A DNA stretch of 64,000 bases from Microglena sp. YARC (Eukaryota > Chlorophyta > Chlorophyceae > Chlamydomonadales > Chlamydomonadaceae), in the NCBI GenBank assembly GCA_022414725.1, contig CM039462.1:15818268-15882267 (forward strand). The letters run 5' to 3'. Numbering within the stretch: position 1 is the stretch's first letter; every line of letters begins with the position of its first letter. Below, one piece after another: positions 17,641 through 29,884 of the stretch. The notes beneath the pieces were generated by a model, which saw only the letters and a program-made list of their open reading frames with translations, made no database searches and was not told where the DNA came from. Both the position numbers and the translations under genes were made by a program.

Positions 17641-18640
17641 TAGGAATTCCTCCGCCTTTCTTCATGAATCCTTTGTGGGCGCTGCTTGGTGTACGGGGTA
17701 ACACTTTCTGAGGTGGAAATCTTTTCAATAAATCAATATAAAATACAAATAAATTAAAGGACCTAGGGTACTACACTACTACATCTCCAAAATCCGGGGT
17801 AGTGGTACTTGTCCAACCACAAGAGGCTGCCCAGCGCAGTGGATTTCATCGGATTTTTGTTTCGCCTTAAAATCGGCAGGCTGAGCGGTCCCCTGCTAGT
17901 TGTCCTATTAGTGCATGCAACATGTTTCTCACACATACTACTTGCAGCGTTGCTTGCATCGTTGTGCAAAACAGGCAGTTTAATTTATATACAGACAACC
18001 AGACAGCGAACTATAAACATGGGAACACAGCTGAACTTCTGCTTGCATACCGCTGTACGGTATATTGACATATTGTCGGCCTACGGGTGCCGACTCCCTC
18101 ATGTATGAGTGACTCCGCCGAACACAACGACGAAATCCTTGAGTATAGGGCTAGCCCACGGAGACCCACCCTAAGAGGCGAAAATGCTTTTTGTACAAAA
18201 TAAAAATACAATTTGGACCGGATACAAATGAAGATGAAGAGATATAATATTATGCCGTTCCAAGCCAAGATATAAAGATGCACATATAATAACTATAGAG
18301 AGATGCGTCAGGGATTAGGGTGTAAGGCAACTCCAGTTCAGGGTAAAGCAGAACGGGGGCTTGCGTTAGGGCAGTTTTTACGACGTTGAAACCTGCCTCA
18401 CACGACTGAGTCTAAAGAGAAGAGAAGGCATTGCCTGTCTTCTCAGTGGCTGCGAGAGTTGTTAGACGGTGTGTGTCACAGTAATGATGCAGTTACTGGA
18501 AATCTTCCTTGCCACCACTCCTGATCGCAGCTATTTCATTTCCATCTATCGTTACTGCGGAGCGGGCCTGCATTAGGTTTACTGTTCGTTTCCTGTCTAT
18601 GAAAATGTTATGATGATGATCAAGGGAGTCCACACCAGGG
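17641..18640. other. intergenic; MITE end fragment
   Basis: 18245-18263 (ATAATATTATGCCGTTCC) resembles the right end of the hAT-type MITE without the rest. AATAAATCAATATAAAAT near 17730 is AT-rich and could serve as a polyadenylation region for the candidate exon upstream, but this is weak. Nothing else is recognised. Confidence 0.35.
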
Positions 18641-19445
18641 TTGCTCAGAAAGACCCCAGCTCTGCGTCCTGAGACGCAAACGAACCAGCATAGCCTGTGT
18701 CTCAGGACCCACTGCGACCCTCCCCATGTTGCGTCTCAGGATGAAACCGGATCCTTCGACGTTGCGTCTGCGAACAACCCTGGTTCACACCCCAGACAGG
18801 ATCGAATCCGCCTAGTTAGTGTGTTCCGAGGTTTCCTACGGTATCGCACTACTACTAGGGGACATTTAAGCCTAGGGATGGATTACATCACCACCCAAGA
18901 AACACGGCAAAATGTATTCCCATACCTTATAAAGATAATCAGATACGTGGAATCTGTAAAGTGTAAACATCATGACAATCATGCTGTTGCCAGATTTACC
19001 ATGATGCCTCGAAATGAGGACGAGTACACTACATAACCTTGATCTATTAGAAGCGAATTACTGATGTGAACATCTTGGCTTTGCTCCACCGCTTCACTCC
19101 CCAATTTATTGCTAAACTATGCCAAATTCCCAGCTAAACAATTGTTTGAACTTGGAGGACCCCCCCCCCCCCCCCCCCCCCCCCGGATGTGTAAAGCGGG
19201 CTTGGCTAGGGTCCTATGACAACGGATTGGGATGCAGTGTTATGTAATAACAGCGAGACTATAAGTACACCAGAGTTGTCTGAGAAACACGGAACAATTA
19301 CTCTTCTGTACCGTACACGCATGATTTTTGGGGCAAAACGTTTGGCCAAGGGGTTTCTGCCGAAGGGCTGATTCTTCGACCTGTTGCTGTTTATGGTCCA
19401 AATCCCTCACAGTGCATTCATAGGGGTGTCAGTGCAGAAGGCAGA
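18641..19445. other. intergenic with CGTCTCAGG repeats and a 25-base poly-C
   Basis: 18660-18780 holds several TGCGTCTCAGG/CCTGAGACGCA motifs related to 15505-15610. A pure C run lies at 19160-19184. A 131-codon plus-strand open frame at 18641-19036 overlaps these repeats and has no domain. Confidence 0.4.
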
Positions 19446-19452
19446 CAGAACA

Positions 19453-20063
19453 CATGCATACCTTGAGCTGAACCCATGCATACCTTGAGCCAAACACAAG
19501 CATACCATGAGCCGAGCACATGCATACCTTGAGCTGAACCCATGCATACCTTGAGCTGAACCCATGCATAGCTTGAGCCGAACACAAGCATACCTTGAGC
19601 TGAACACATGCATACCTTGAGCTGAACACATGCATACCTTGAGCTGAACACATGCATACCTTGAGCTGAACCCATGCATACCTTGAGCTGAACCCATGCA
19701 TAGCTTGAGCCGAACACAAGCATACCTTGAGCTGAACACATGCATACCTTGAGCTGAACACATGCATACCTTGAGCAGAACACATGCATACCTTGAGCTG
19801 AACCCATGCATACCTTGAGCTGAACACATGCATACCTTGAGCAGAACACATGCATACCTTGAGCTGAACCCATGAATAGCTTGAGCTGAACACAAGCCTA
19901 CCTTGAGCTGAACACATGCATACCTTGAGCAGAACACACGCATACCTTGAGCTGAACCCATGCATACCTTGAGCTGAACACATGCATACCTTGAGCTGAA
20001 CCCATGCATACCTTGAGCTGAACACATGCATACCTTGAGCTGAACACATGCATAGCTTGAGCC
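19453..20063. repeat. 22-bp minisatellite, about 28 units
   Basis: The unit is CATGCATACCTTGAGCTGAA plus CA or CC. Variant units (CATAGCTTGAGCCG, ACAAGCATACC) recur together at 19563 and 19695, 132 bp apart, showing a six-unit higher-order block. The array stands at the 3' flank of ubiquitin-fusion gene 2; the homologous place near gene 1 (11409-11450) has only two units. Overlapping 200-codon frames on the minus strand are artefacts of the array. Confidence 0.93.
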
Positions 20064-20186
20064 GCGAGGGCCATCCGAAGTGAGCAGATTAAGGCTTGCC
20101 CCAACAGATAGACATGACTAGGGCAGGCAGGTAGCAACCGCCTAAGTTCAGGGTACACACATGCATTGCTTTTATGCAAGCTCCAG

Positions 20187-21628
20187 CTAGCACCCGCTGA
20201 GTCTTGTCATCATATGGACAGTGGATTCTGTTTGGATGTTGTAATCGGCCAGGGTCCTGAAATCCTCCATTTGTTTGCCTCTAAAGATGAATCTTTGCTG
20301 ATCTGGAGGAAAACATTCAGTGTATCCTGTGTCATCCAAGGTCCTGCCATCCGCCAGTCGGTTGCCTCTTTGCTTATTTGCTTCTTCATAAACCCTTGTC
20401 TTCAGTTGATGAACCGTGTCTGATGCGCGAGCAAACACAGTGACTGTTCCTCCAGTTAGTGTTTTAACAAACACCACCAGCTCCCCCTCCCCACATTCAT
20501 TCATCTTGGCCTGGGCTGTTTTGGCAGATTCATGGCCAGGCCATCCGCTTGTGGTTTTCTTCCTCCTTTTTGTCGCATTGCCGGCCTCCAGCTTGACCGC
20601 AGGCAGTAACGCAGTCTCATGCCACGCATCCTCGTGCCACAGGCGCCCGGCCTCCTCCCCGAACATGACTGCGTACAGCTTGGTAGTCTTAGCAAGGCGC
20701 TTGTTGTGGTGTTCAATGTCCAGGGCGGTGTCTGGGTCATGGGCAATGACCCCCATGCCTAGCTCCTCACACAAGCGCATGTAGAGGTGGGGGCGCAACA
20801 TGTGTGCGTGCCAGACCTGAATCAGCATTGAATGAGCAGCAGGGTTTTGGATTATTATGACATTTGGTGGTTTACTGGTAATGGTTGTTTGAGGTTGGGC
20901 AAGTCTCCTCAGCCTAGATAGCTACCCCTTGGACTGCATCGTACATAGACCTGAATCACTGCTTGGCACTGTTTTACTTGGTAGTGCTTGTTTGAGGTTG
21001 GGCAAGTCCGCTTAGCCTAGTTGGCTATCCCTTGGACTGCATCACACATAGACCTGAATCACTGCTTGGCATTCTTCTACCAGGTCATGGTAAACTAGTT
21101 GTTGGCCCATCCTATCATATACGGTACAATTATATGAGGACCACACATCTGTATTTTGATGATTATTACATTGGATTATCATAGGCAGGTCATTGTTGAC
21201 CCAAGACAAGCCTGCTTCCTCACATCTATCCAGGGGGGGTCTTCCTACCATTATTTAGCTGAGTAATGGGCCTAATTAAGCAAGAAACTAGACAGAGAAG
21301 CAAAAACCTTAATAGCTATCAGAAGAACCACTATCTGAATGAAAGAATAAACTGTGGACAAAGCTAACAAGTTCCTCAGGACACAGCCTCAACCCCCTCG
21401 CACCTCGTCCACAATTCCCGAGGGAGCCAATATAGGGGGCATGCTTGCATCCTCCATGTAGGCCTTGAGCAGCAAGAAGCGAGCGTATTCAAATACGCAC
21501 TCCTCGTCGCTGCTGAGCTTGGGATGTGTCTCCCGCATTTGATCAGCAATGGCGGTCGCTTGCTGCTTGAGCTCGTCCGAAAGGAGAGGTGACCCTAGTG
21601 GCAATAGCTGCCGACGGAATAAAGCCAT
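20187..21628 (-). CDS. ubiquitin-fold fusion protein with WHxH (DUF1399/GRDP-like) region, gene 2
   Basis: Exon 1 is 21628-21404 (75 residues, [10 protein letters not shown] to GIVDE, donor GTGCGAG). Exon 2 is 20816-20187 (209 residues, acceptor CTGATTCAG), giving 284 residues. Exon borders and phase equal those of the gene at 12172-14822. The [19 protein letters not shown] block is identical to the paralogue. The C-terminal ubiquitin fold begins [19 protein letters not shown], more ubiquitin-like than gene 1. It is split by a 23-24 residue insert ([20 protein letters not shown]) that resembles a second copy of the later beta strands ([19 protein letters not shown]). It ends HMMTRLSGC, lacking the terminal Gly-Gly, so conjugation is unlikely. 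The 587-bp intron contains a 103-bp tandem duplication. Both genes being open over two exons suggests function or recent origin; the insert may have broken the ubiquitin fold. Confidence 0.7.
20886..21091. repeat. 103-bp tandem duplication in the intron of gene 2
   Basis: TGTTTGAGGTTGGGCAAGTC begins copies at 20886 and 20989. Both run through CCTTGGACTGCATC and ATAGACCTGAATCACTGC. They differ at several positions, so the duplication is not very recent. Confidence 0.85.
21174..21262. repeat. dispersed repeat, copy 2 (partner at 6912-6998)
   Basis: ATCATAGGCAGGTCATTGTT to CTTCCTACCATTATTTAGC matches the segment at 6912-6998 in order and sequence, with extra bases (CTTCCTCACATCTATCCAG) in the middle. 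It lies in the intron of gene 2. Confidence 0.7.
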
Positions 21629-22790
21629 ACTGCTGGCAAAACCGAGAATTCTAGTAAAAGCACCCTAGCTGCAAATGCAGGGCAGGGCAGAGAGGGCAGG
21701 GGGAAATCCGATCGGCCTCTAGCAATGCACGAAAGGACGAGATCATAAGAAACGAACGGGGAGGTGGGAGTGGGGTGGGTTAAGGGGTGGGGGCTCCGAA
21801 ACGCTTTACCTGAGGTTTTACCGCTTGTACCGCAGGCAACTGTCCGCGTCCGCTGTCCGCTTCAACTTCGCCAGCGTGTCACTCTTATCCGCTCACCGCA
21901 TGCGAAGTCGCGAAAAGAGGGTGACACAGGTCTCGGGAGAAGAGGTTTCTGACCTCGGTGCTGATGCTCGAAATGTACTGTCTGAATGAATTATTGCCAC
22001 ATGACGTTGGGAAGGCCATGCGCTTTACAGATAGCCAAGCTGTTGCCCAGCGAGCTCAATCGAGTTCGTTTCCTGGCGTTAGTATTGCCAACTCACCAAG
22101 GCGTCACAATGTTTAGGGGCTAACGTTAGTCCGCGAGCTCCTGCGCTTCCGAGCGTCCACCCCTTTCAAATCTATGGATGGCAGGTACAAGCTGTGGGAA
22201 TGATCCTGCTATCTAGCGTTTCGAAGAGTTTCGCATGCGGCTCGAAATTTGACCACCCTGGAAACTGAGGGCCACAAACAGTTTTTTTTGCCGCTGACGA
22301 TGTGCTGACGGCCGAATCAGGCGAAATCCCTTCACTTGTACTTAAATTGGTGCAGCTTGCGACAGGTTGCCGTGCGCGTGCGAGGGCCTTCGCGAGGGGG
22401 GGGCGAGGGGCGCGAGGGGTCGCAGGTCGCAAGCCCAGTCGTAAGCCTCCTGTCAAGTTTCGGCCATCTGGTACTTCGGACGTCTGTGTTCGCTGTTCGG
22501 CCGAATGCTGTCGTAAGCCCGCGTTAGCCCCTAAGCAATCGGGAGAATCGAAATCGAAAGTCGGGCCAAACCATAAACTCAATACCGTAAGCCGAGCCTG
22601 CCGTAAGCGCACTAAAAGTTGGCAGAAAGTAAAGTTGGCAGGAGGTCGATCAGGGGTACCAAAATATGACTCAGGTTCCAGCATTGGCAAAAAAACAAAC
22701 GGTGTGTGTGCAGGGTTTTTCTTTTCGTTTTTGAGCCCCCCCCCCCTCATATAGCTATACTGGTTCCGGAGCCATCTGGACCTGGTAGAT
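21629..22790. promoter_or_regulatory. 5' flank of ubiquitin-fusion gene 2 and intergenic DNA
   Basis: The first about 120 bp share the leader blocks GTAAAAGCACCC and GGCCTCTAGCAATGCACGAA with gene 1. A GC-rich GCGAGGGGCGCGAGGGGTCG stretch (about 22395-22430) and TCGAAATCGAAAGT (about 22547) also have partners upstream of gene 1, in the same order. No core promoter is recognised. 22736-22746 is a C11 run. Confidence 0.4.
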
Positions 22791-23269
22791 TCCTAGCTTT
22801 TTATCGCTACTAGCATCTGAGCCCGTCGTCCCAACGGGCGGACCACCCCCGTGGCCACGTCAGCGACAGGTGTCGGAAAATCGAGATCCGAGAATCGCTG
22901 CCGCCTGGGCGACAGGTCAGCAAAATATGAAACCAAAGACCCAACTGCCTGCAGGCACGCCTGGGCCAAAATGGGTAGCATCTGAGCCCGTCGTCCCGAC
23001 GGGAGGACCACCCCCGTGGCAACGTCAGCGACAGGTATCGGAAAATTTCGAGATCCGAGTTTTGAAACCACTGCCCCTGGCCACTTCAGCGAATGGCAGT
23101 CAGTGAGCGGGCAAGAGTGCGTGAGAGCGCAGAAGAAGGAGAAGGGAATGCTGTGACGGGGGGAGCTGCATGCGAAGTTATTAACAGTGGCAGCGAAATT
23201 TGTGGGAAAGAGTTTGGGCAGACAAAGAGAGGGTACACCGTTGAATATAGAGGGATCGGCAACTAATAT

Positions 23270-23800
23270 TAGTGGGGAAAAAAAGAAATATTATATAATA
23301 TTATATAACATTAAACTAATATTAGTTCAATATTAGTCAGATTTAGTTGTCCAAATCATTTTTTTGAAAAAGTACCCAATATGTTGTGAAGTAACTCAGC
23401 CTTTCATGGAGCCGGATTTTGTTGGGAGCCAATCTGGATGCTTACATAAATAAAACAAAGCATTTGAAACGCGTCACTGGAAAAGCGGAAGTATCGTATG
23501 AACAGACCCGTGGCCGAATGCTCAATCAACATTGTGGCCGAGCATTGTAAGCTTAGGCAAAAGAGGTAGTGTAACAAAGCTGTGTCTAAATCACTATAGA
23601 TAGCTACAAGCACCAGCTTCTAGGCAGCTCCAAGGTGCGCTAACTACAATTTTAGTAGTGATAGAAAGTTAATTATGCAAGTTTAGTTTTTTTGAAGTAG
23701 CTGCCCATTCTGTTTATCTATGGAACATGCCCTCCATACATCGAAGGAGAAATCTGCTGCTCGGAGTTGGCTCCACGAGATTGTAGAGTGGTGGTAGAGG
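23270..23800. other. insert in the 0.9-kb array, AT-rich
   Basis: ATTATATAATATTATATAAC and ACTAATATTAGTTCAATATT give AT-rich inverted repeats near 23290-23335. A single MITE end (see 13086-13256) lies at 23602-23631. The array's unit markers are absent, so this sequence interrupts or replaced part of a unit. Confidence 0.5.
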
Positions 23801-23804
23801 GGTG

Positions 23805-24262
23805 ATCAGGAGCTGTGTGTGTTTGGGTGTGCATTTGTATGTGTGTTTGTGTGTGTATGTGTATGCGTTTGTATGTGTGTTTTTGTTTATGCGCGTTTGT
23901 CTGTATGTGTTTGTATGTATGTGCTTGTATGTGTTTGTATCATTGTATGTGTTTGTGCGTGTGTGTGTGCGCGCGTGTGTATGTGTGTGTATGTGTTTGT
24001 GTGTGTGTTTGTCTGTGCTTAAGCATGCTTGTGTGTGTGCGTGCGCATTTGTATGCGTGTTTCTGTGTGTATGTGTTTTGTGTGTGTTTGTCTGTGTTTG
24101 TGTGTGTGTTAATCTGTATCATTGTATTTGTTTGTGTGCGTGTGTGCGTTTGTATGTGTGTTAGTGTGTGTGTTTGTCTGTGTGTGTTTGTATGTATGTG
24201 TTTGTGCGCGTTTGTATGTGTGAGTGTGTGTGTATGTTTGTATGCTTGTGTGTGTGTGTTCT
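23805..24262. repeat. degenerate GT-rich microsatellite
   Basis: About 460 bp of TGTGTGTTTGTATGTGTG-like sequence. It yields a 229-codon Cys/Val-rich open frame and its His/Thr-rich shadow, both artefacts. The following 24263-24500 shows no recognised feature before the array resumes. Confidence 0.9.
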
Positions 24263-27200
24263 TGGAGGGGGAATTCCCAGCTGTCCTAGACCTCATGTCC
24301 TTGGAGGGGGAAGCCCAATCTGCCCCATCCATGATGATCAAGTTGGGGCCCATCCTCCGTCCTGCTGGTCCTAGCAACCGTGCAAGATTCCTTGTGCTGC
24401 TTGGTTGTCTGGTGGGGTTTCAAGGCGGAACATTGGTTATTGCACCGCTTGCGAAACAACACGCAAGCCCCGAGATTGCCTGGGCTCTCACTTTCAGAAT
24501 CTAGCGGAACCCAGGCAGCGAGCACCGAAAATAGCTGAAGTGCGAAGGAAAATTCGCGTATCATAACGGATAGGCTCAGGAAATGCAGTGCAAAGCAGCG
24601 CACCAAGCCGGGTAACCTTGGACGGGTGCGGGTGCAGGTGGGTGGTCGGCAGACAGGCAATATTCATTCCTGTGGCTGCGCCGAGAAATCGAGATCCCAG
24701 ACTAGCTGCCACCTGGGCGACAGGTCGGCAAGATATGGAACCAAAACCCCAAGCGGCCAGGCCAAAAGGGGGCGACCGCGCGCCGGGCACGCGCTAAACC
24801 TCGGATGCTCTTACTACATGCAACTATTATAAATAGGACTAGCATCTGAGCCTGTCGTTCCGAATATCGGGCGGCTCAGGCAGCGAGCACCGAAAATAGC
24901 AGAAGGAAAATTCGGGTATCAGAACGGCTGGGCCTGGAAGAGCAGCGAGAAGGAGCTGAAAACGACACCGGCTTCATTAGAGCAGCGCAAAGCAGCGCAC
25001 GGGGTGAACAGGTCGCAGGAAAATTTGGGCACCAAGCCGGGTAACCTTGGACGGGTGGGTGGATGGGTGGACGGCAGCAGACAGGCAGTCGTTCCTGTGG
25101 CTGCGCCGAAAAATCGAGATCCCAGACTGGCTGCCACCTAGGCGACAGGTCGGCAAGGTCGCTCCCAAGCGCAGGCAGCGGGGAGACCCAGAGACTGGCT
25201 GCCACCTGGGCGACAGGTCGGCAAGATATGGAACCCAAACCCCAAGCGGCTGGGCCAAAAGGGGGCGATCACGCGCCGGGCACACGCTAAACTGCCGACA
25301 TGCTACTTTAAATAATAAGACTAGCATCTGAGCCCGTCGTCCCAACGGGCGGACCACCCCCGTGGCCACGTCAGCGACAGGTGTCGGAAAATGGAGATCC
25401 GAGAATCGCTGCCGCCTGGGTGACAGGTCAGCAAAATATGAAACCAAAGACCCAAGTGCCTGCAGGCACGCCTGGGCCAAAATGGCTAGCATGTGAGCCC
25501 GTCGTCCCGACGGGAGGACCACCCCCGTGGCCACGTCAGCGACTGGTCTCGGAAAATCAAGATCCGAGACGGGTTACTCCGTGACGGGTTGTCCCGAAAC
25601 CACTGCCCCTGGCCACTTCAGCGAATGGCAGTCAGTGAGCGGGCAAGAGTGCGTGTGGGCGCAGGAGAAGGCCAAGGGAATGCTGCGACGGGGGGAATTG
25701 CATGCGAAGTTATTGACAGGGGCAGCGAAATTTGTGGGAAAGAGTTTGGGCAGATGAACAAAGGGAGGCTTCACCGTTGAATATCGGGCGGCTCAGGCAG
25801 TGAGCAACGAAAATAGCAGAAGTGCGAAGGAAAATTCGGGTATCAGAACGGCTGGGCCTGGAAGAGCAGCGAGAAGGAGCTGAAAACGACACCGGCTTCA
25901 TTAGAGCAGCGCAAAGCAGCGCACGGGGTGAACAGGTCGCAGGAAAATTTGGGCACCAAGCCGGGTAACCTTGGACGGGTGGGTGGATGGGTGGACGGCA
26001 GCAGACAGGCCGTCGTTCCTGTGGCTGCGCCGAAAAATCGAGTTCCCAGACTGGCTGCCACCTAGGCGACAGGTCGGCAAGGTCGCTCCCAAGCGCAGGC
26101 AGCGGGGAGACCCAGAGACTGGCTGCCACCTGGGCGACAGGTCGGCAAGATATGGAACCCAAACCCCAAGCGGCTGGGCCAAAAGGGGGCGATCACGCGC
26201 CGGGCACACGCTAAACCGCCGACATGCTACTTTAAATAATAGGACTAGCATCTGAGCCCGTCGTCCCGACGGGAGGACCACCCCCGTGGCCACGTCAGCG
26301 ACAGGTGTCGGAAAATGGAGATCCGAGAATCGCTGCCGCCTGGGCGACAGGTCAGCAAAATATGAAACCAAAGACCCAACTGCCTGCAGGCATGCCTGGG
26401 CCAAAATGGCTAGCATCTGAGCCCGTCGTCCCGACGGGAGGACCCCCCCCGTGGCCACGTCAGCGACAGGTGCCGGAAATTCGAGATCCGAGACTGGTAA
26501 CTCCGAAACGGGTAACTCCGAAACGGCTCCCCTGGCCACTTCAGCGAATGGCAGTCGGTGAGCGGGCAAGAGTGCGTGAGAGCGCAGGAGAAGGCCAAGG
26601 GAATGCTGCGACGGGGGGAATTGCATGCGAAGTTATTGACAGGGGCAGCGAAATTTGTGGGAAAGAGTTTGGGCAGATGAACAAAGGGAGGCTATCTACA
26701 CAGTTGAATATCGGGCGGCTCAGGCAGTGAGCACCGAAAATAGCAGAAGTGCGAAGGAAAATTCGGGTATCAGAACGGCTGGGCCTGGAAGAGAAGCGAG
26801 AAGGAGTTGAAAACGACACCGGCTTCATTAGAGCAGCGCAAAGCAGTGCACGGGGTGAACAGGTCGCAGGAAAATTTGGGCACCAAGCCGGCTAACCTTG
26901 GACGGGTGGGTGGATGGGTGGACGGCAGACAGGCAGTCGTTCCTGTGGCTGCGCCGAAAAATCGAGATCCCAGACTGGCTGCCACCTGGGCGACAGGTCG
27001 GCAAGGTCGCTCCCAAGCGCAGGCAGCAGGGAGACCCAGAGACTGGCTGCCACCTGGGCGACAGGTCGGCAAGATATGGAACCAAAACCCCAAGTGGCCA
27101 TGCCAAAAGGGGTCGACCACGTGCCGGGCACACGCTAAACCGTCGACGCTCTTACTTCATGCTACTTTAAATATACTGACTAGCATCTGAGCCCGTCGTA

Positions 27201-29330
27201 CCGACGGGAGGGCCACCCCCGTGGCCACGTCAGCGACAGGTCTCGACCCCTGTGGCCACGCACGTCAGCGACAGGTCTCGGAAAATCGAGATCCGAGACG
27301 GGTTACTCCGGAACAGGTAACTTCGAAACGGCTCCCCTGGCCACGTCAGCGAAAGGCAGCCAACGAGCTGGCAAGAGTGCGTGAGAGCGCAGGAGAAGGC
27401 CAACGGAATGCTGCGAGGGGGGGAGCTGCATGCGAAGTTCTTGGCAGTGGCAGCGAAATTTGTGGGAAAGAGTTTGGGCAGATGGACAAAGGGAGGCTAC
27501 ACCGTTGAATATCGGGGGACTCAGGCAGCGAGCACCGAAAATAGCAGAAGTGCGTAGGAAAATTCGGGCATCAGAACGGCTAGGCTAAGGAAATGCAAGA
27601 GAATTTCACGGAGGAGCAGTGAGAAAGAGGCGAAAACGACACCGGCTTCAAGATAGAGCAGTGCAAAGCAGCGCAGGGGGTGAACAGGTCGGCGCAGGAA
27701 AATTCAGGCGCCACTCAAGCCGGGTAACATTGGACGGGTTGGTGGATGGGTTGGTGGTCGGCAGACAGGCAATCGTTCCTGTGGCTGCGCTGAAAAATCG
27801 AGACCCCAGACTGGCTGCCACCTGGGCGACAGGTCGGCAAGATATGGAACCCAAACCCCAAGCGGCTGGGTCAAAAAGGAACGAACACGCGCCGCGCACA
27901 CGCTAAACCGCCTCCATGCTACTTTAAATAATAATACTAGCATCTGAGGACGTCGTACCGACGGGCGGACCACCCCCGTGGCCACGTCACCGACAGGTCT
28001 CGGGAAATCGAGATCCGAAAACGGGTTACTCCGTAACGGGTCATCCTGAAACCACTACCCCTGGCCACCGACGGGAGGACCACCCCCGTGGCCACGTCAA
28101 CGACAGGTGTCGGAAAATCGAGATCCGAGAGTCGCTGCCGCCTGGGCGACAGGTCAGCAAAATATGAAACCAAAGACCCAACTGCCTGCAGGCATGCCTG
28201 GGCCAAAACGGCTAGCATCTGAGCCCGTCATACTGACGGGCGGACCACCCCTGTGGCCACGTCAGCGACAGGTGTAGACCCCCGTGGCCACGTCAGCGAC
28301 AGGTCTCGGAAAATCGAGATTCGAAAACGGGTTACTCCGTAACGGGTTATCCTGAAACCACTGCCTCTGGCCACTTCAGCGAATGGCAGTCAGTGAGCGG
28401 GCAAGAGTGCGTGAGAGCGAAGGAGAAGGCCAAGGGAATGCTGCGACGGGGGGAATTGCATGCGAAGTTATTGACATGGGCAGCGAAATTCGTGGGAAAG
28501 AGTTTGGGCAGATGAACAAAGGGAGGCTACACCGTTGAATATCGGGCGGCTCAGGCAGCGAGCACCGAAAATAGCAGAAGTGCGAAGGAAAATTCGGGTA
28601 TCAGAACGGCTGGGCCTGGAAGAGCAGCGAGAAGGAGCTGAAAACGACACCGGCTTCATTAGAGCAGCGCAAAGCAGCGCACGGGGTGAACAGGTCGCAG
28701 GAAAATTTGGGCACCAAGCCGGGTAACCTTGGACGGGTGGGTGGATGGGTGGACGGCAGCAGACAGGCAGTCGTTCCTGTGGCTGCACCGAAAAATCGAG
28801 ATCCCAGACTGGCTGCCACCTGGGCGACAGGTCGGCAAGATATGGAACCAAAAACCCCAGCTGCTAGGCCAAAAGGGGGCGAACACGCGCTGGGCACACG
28901 CTAAACCGCCTCCATGCTACTTTAAATATACTGATGACTAGCATCTGAGCCCGTCGTCCCGACGGGAGAACCACCCCCGTGGCCACGTCAGCGACAGGTC
29001 TCGACCCCCGTGGCCACGTCAGCGGCAGGTCTCGGAAAATCGAGATCCGAAAACGGGTAACTCCGAAACGGATTATCCCGAAACCACTGCCCCTGGCCAC
29101 GTGAGCCAAAGGCAGCCATCGAGCAGGCAAGAGTGCGAGCCCATGAGAAGGAGAAGGGAATGCTGCCAGGGGGGGAGCTGCATGCGAAGTTATTGACAGG
29201 GGCAGCGAAATTTGTGGGAAAGAGGTTGGGCAGATAGACAAAGGGTGGCTACACCGTTGAATATAGGGCGATATAGGCAGCGAGCACCGAAAACACGCTA
29301 AACCGCCTCCATGCTACTTTAAATATACTG

Positions 29331-29509
29331 ATGATGATGATGATGATGATTTCCATTTCGCCTCATTTTGGTGTAAGTGTGTGTGTGTGTGTGTGGGTGT
29401 GGGTGGGTGGGTGGGTGGGGGGGGGGTCAGGGCCCGGGGTCAGGGTCGAACCGACGGCTGGACCTCCTCGGCTCCTCCCCACGTTTCCTGTCAGGTTTGC
29501 CCGAAGTGA
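29331..29509. other. ATG and GT microsatellites at the array edge
   Basis: (GAT)n at 29331-29350 and (GT)n/(GGGT)n at 29377-29428 separate the 0.9-kb array from the copia insertion site. The target duplication GAATG of the copia element is at 29510-29514. Confidence 0.7.
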
Positions 29510-29514
29510 GAATG

Positions 29515-29881
29515 TGTCAGCATGAATTGCGGTGCTCTCGCGCGTTTTATGACTTGGTGACTACTTATGTACTTCCATAGAACTATCGGCTCTGCCAGTA
29601 CTGTGCCAGCTTCCCGTAGACTGTGTCATCCTTCATGACTCAGGTTCAGCTTCCTGTTGGCTGCGTCACCGGTCTCACTGACACGCACTGTATTGCCTGT
29701 GCCCGGCTTAAGATTCCTGGCTTAGGTTCTAGTCAGGTTACAGGCACCCGCCTCTCCCACCGCTGGTGTCCTTTGGCGTCCGCCTGTCCTTGTAATGCTA
29801 TTCTCGTCTCCGTGTATAGATTGGCGCGTCTGTTCCGCTGCAACATCTCTGTCCACTCTACGGAGTGTATTCTAGCTGATA
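29515..29881 (+). repeat. copia 5' LTR
   Basis: This LTR is 367 bp. Its partner is 37154-37368 plus 43434-43590. A diverged homologue is at 45114-45444. It starts TG but ends in TA (CTGATA) instead of the usual CA. Confidence 0.9.
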
Positions 29882-29884
29882 GGT

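Larger units (their letters stand above)
22799..29330. repeat. tandem array of roughly 0.9-kb GC-rich units
   Basis: Six to seven units can be followed by markers such as ACCGTTGAATATCGGGCGG (about 23239, 24870 without ACC, 25773, 26700, 27503, 28531, 29257) and AGCATCTGAGCCCGTCGT. Spacings are 726 to 1030 bp where uninterrupted. Within a unit, CACCTGGGCGACAGGTCGGC and GTGGCCACGTCAGCGACAGG are themselves repeated. Similar short open frames appear in each unit on both strands (for example MSENGDPRIAAAW), but none spans a unit, and frames change between copies. It is best treated as a complex satellite. Confidence 0.82.

Noticed and set aside
19407..20049. Two 206-codon repetitive frames (MCSAQGMH repeats)
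   Set aside because: The 22-bp minisatellite read in several frames. 22 is not divisible by three and no start or domain is present.
23815..24504. 229-codon Cys/Val-rich frame
   Set aside because: Direct translation of degenerate GT microsatellite.
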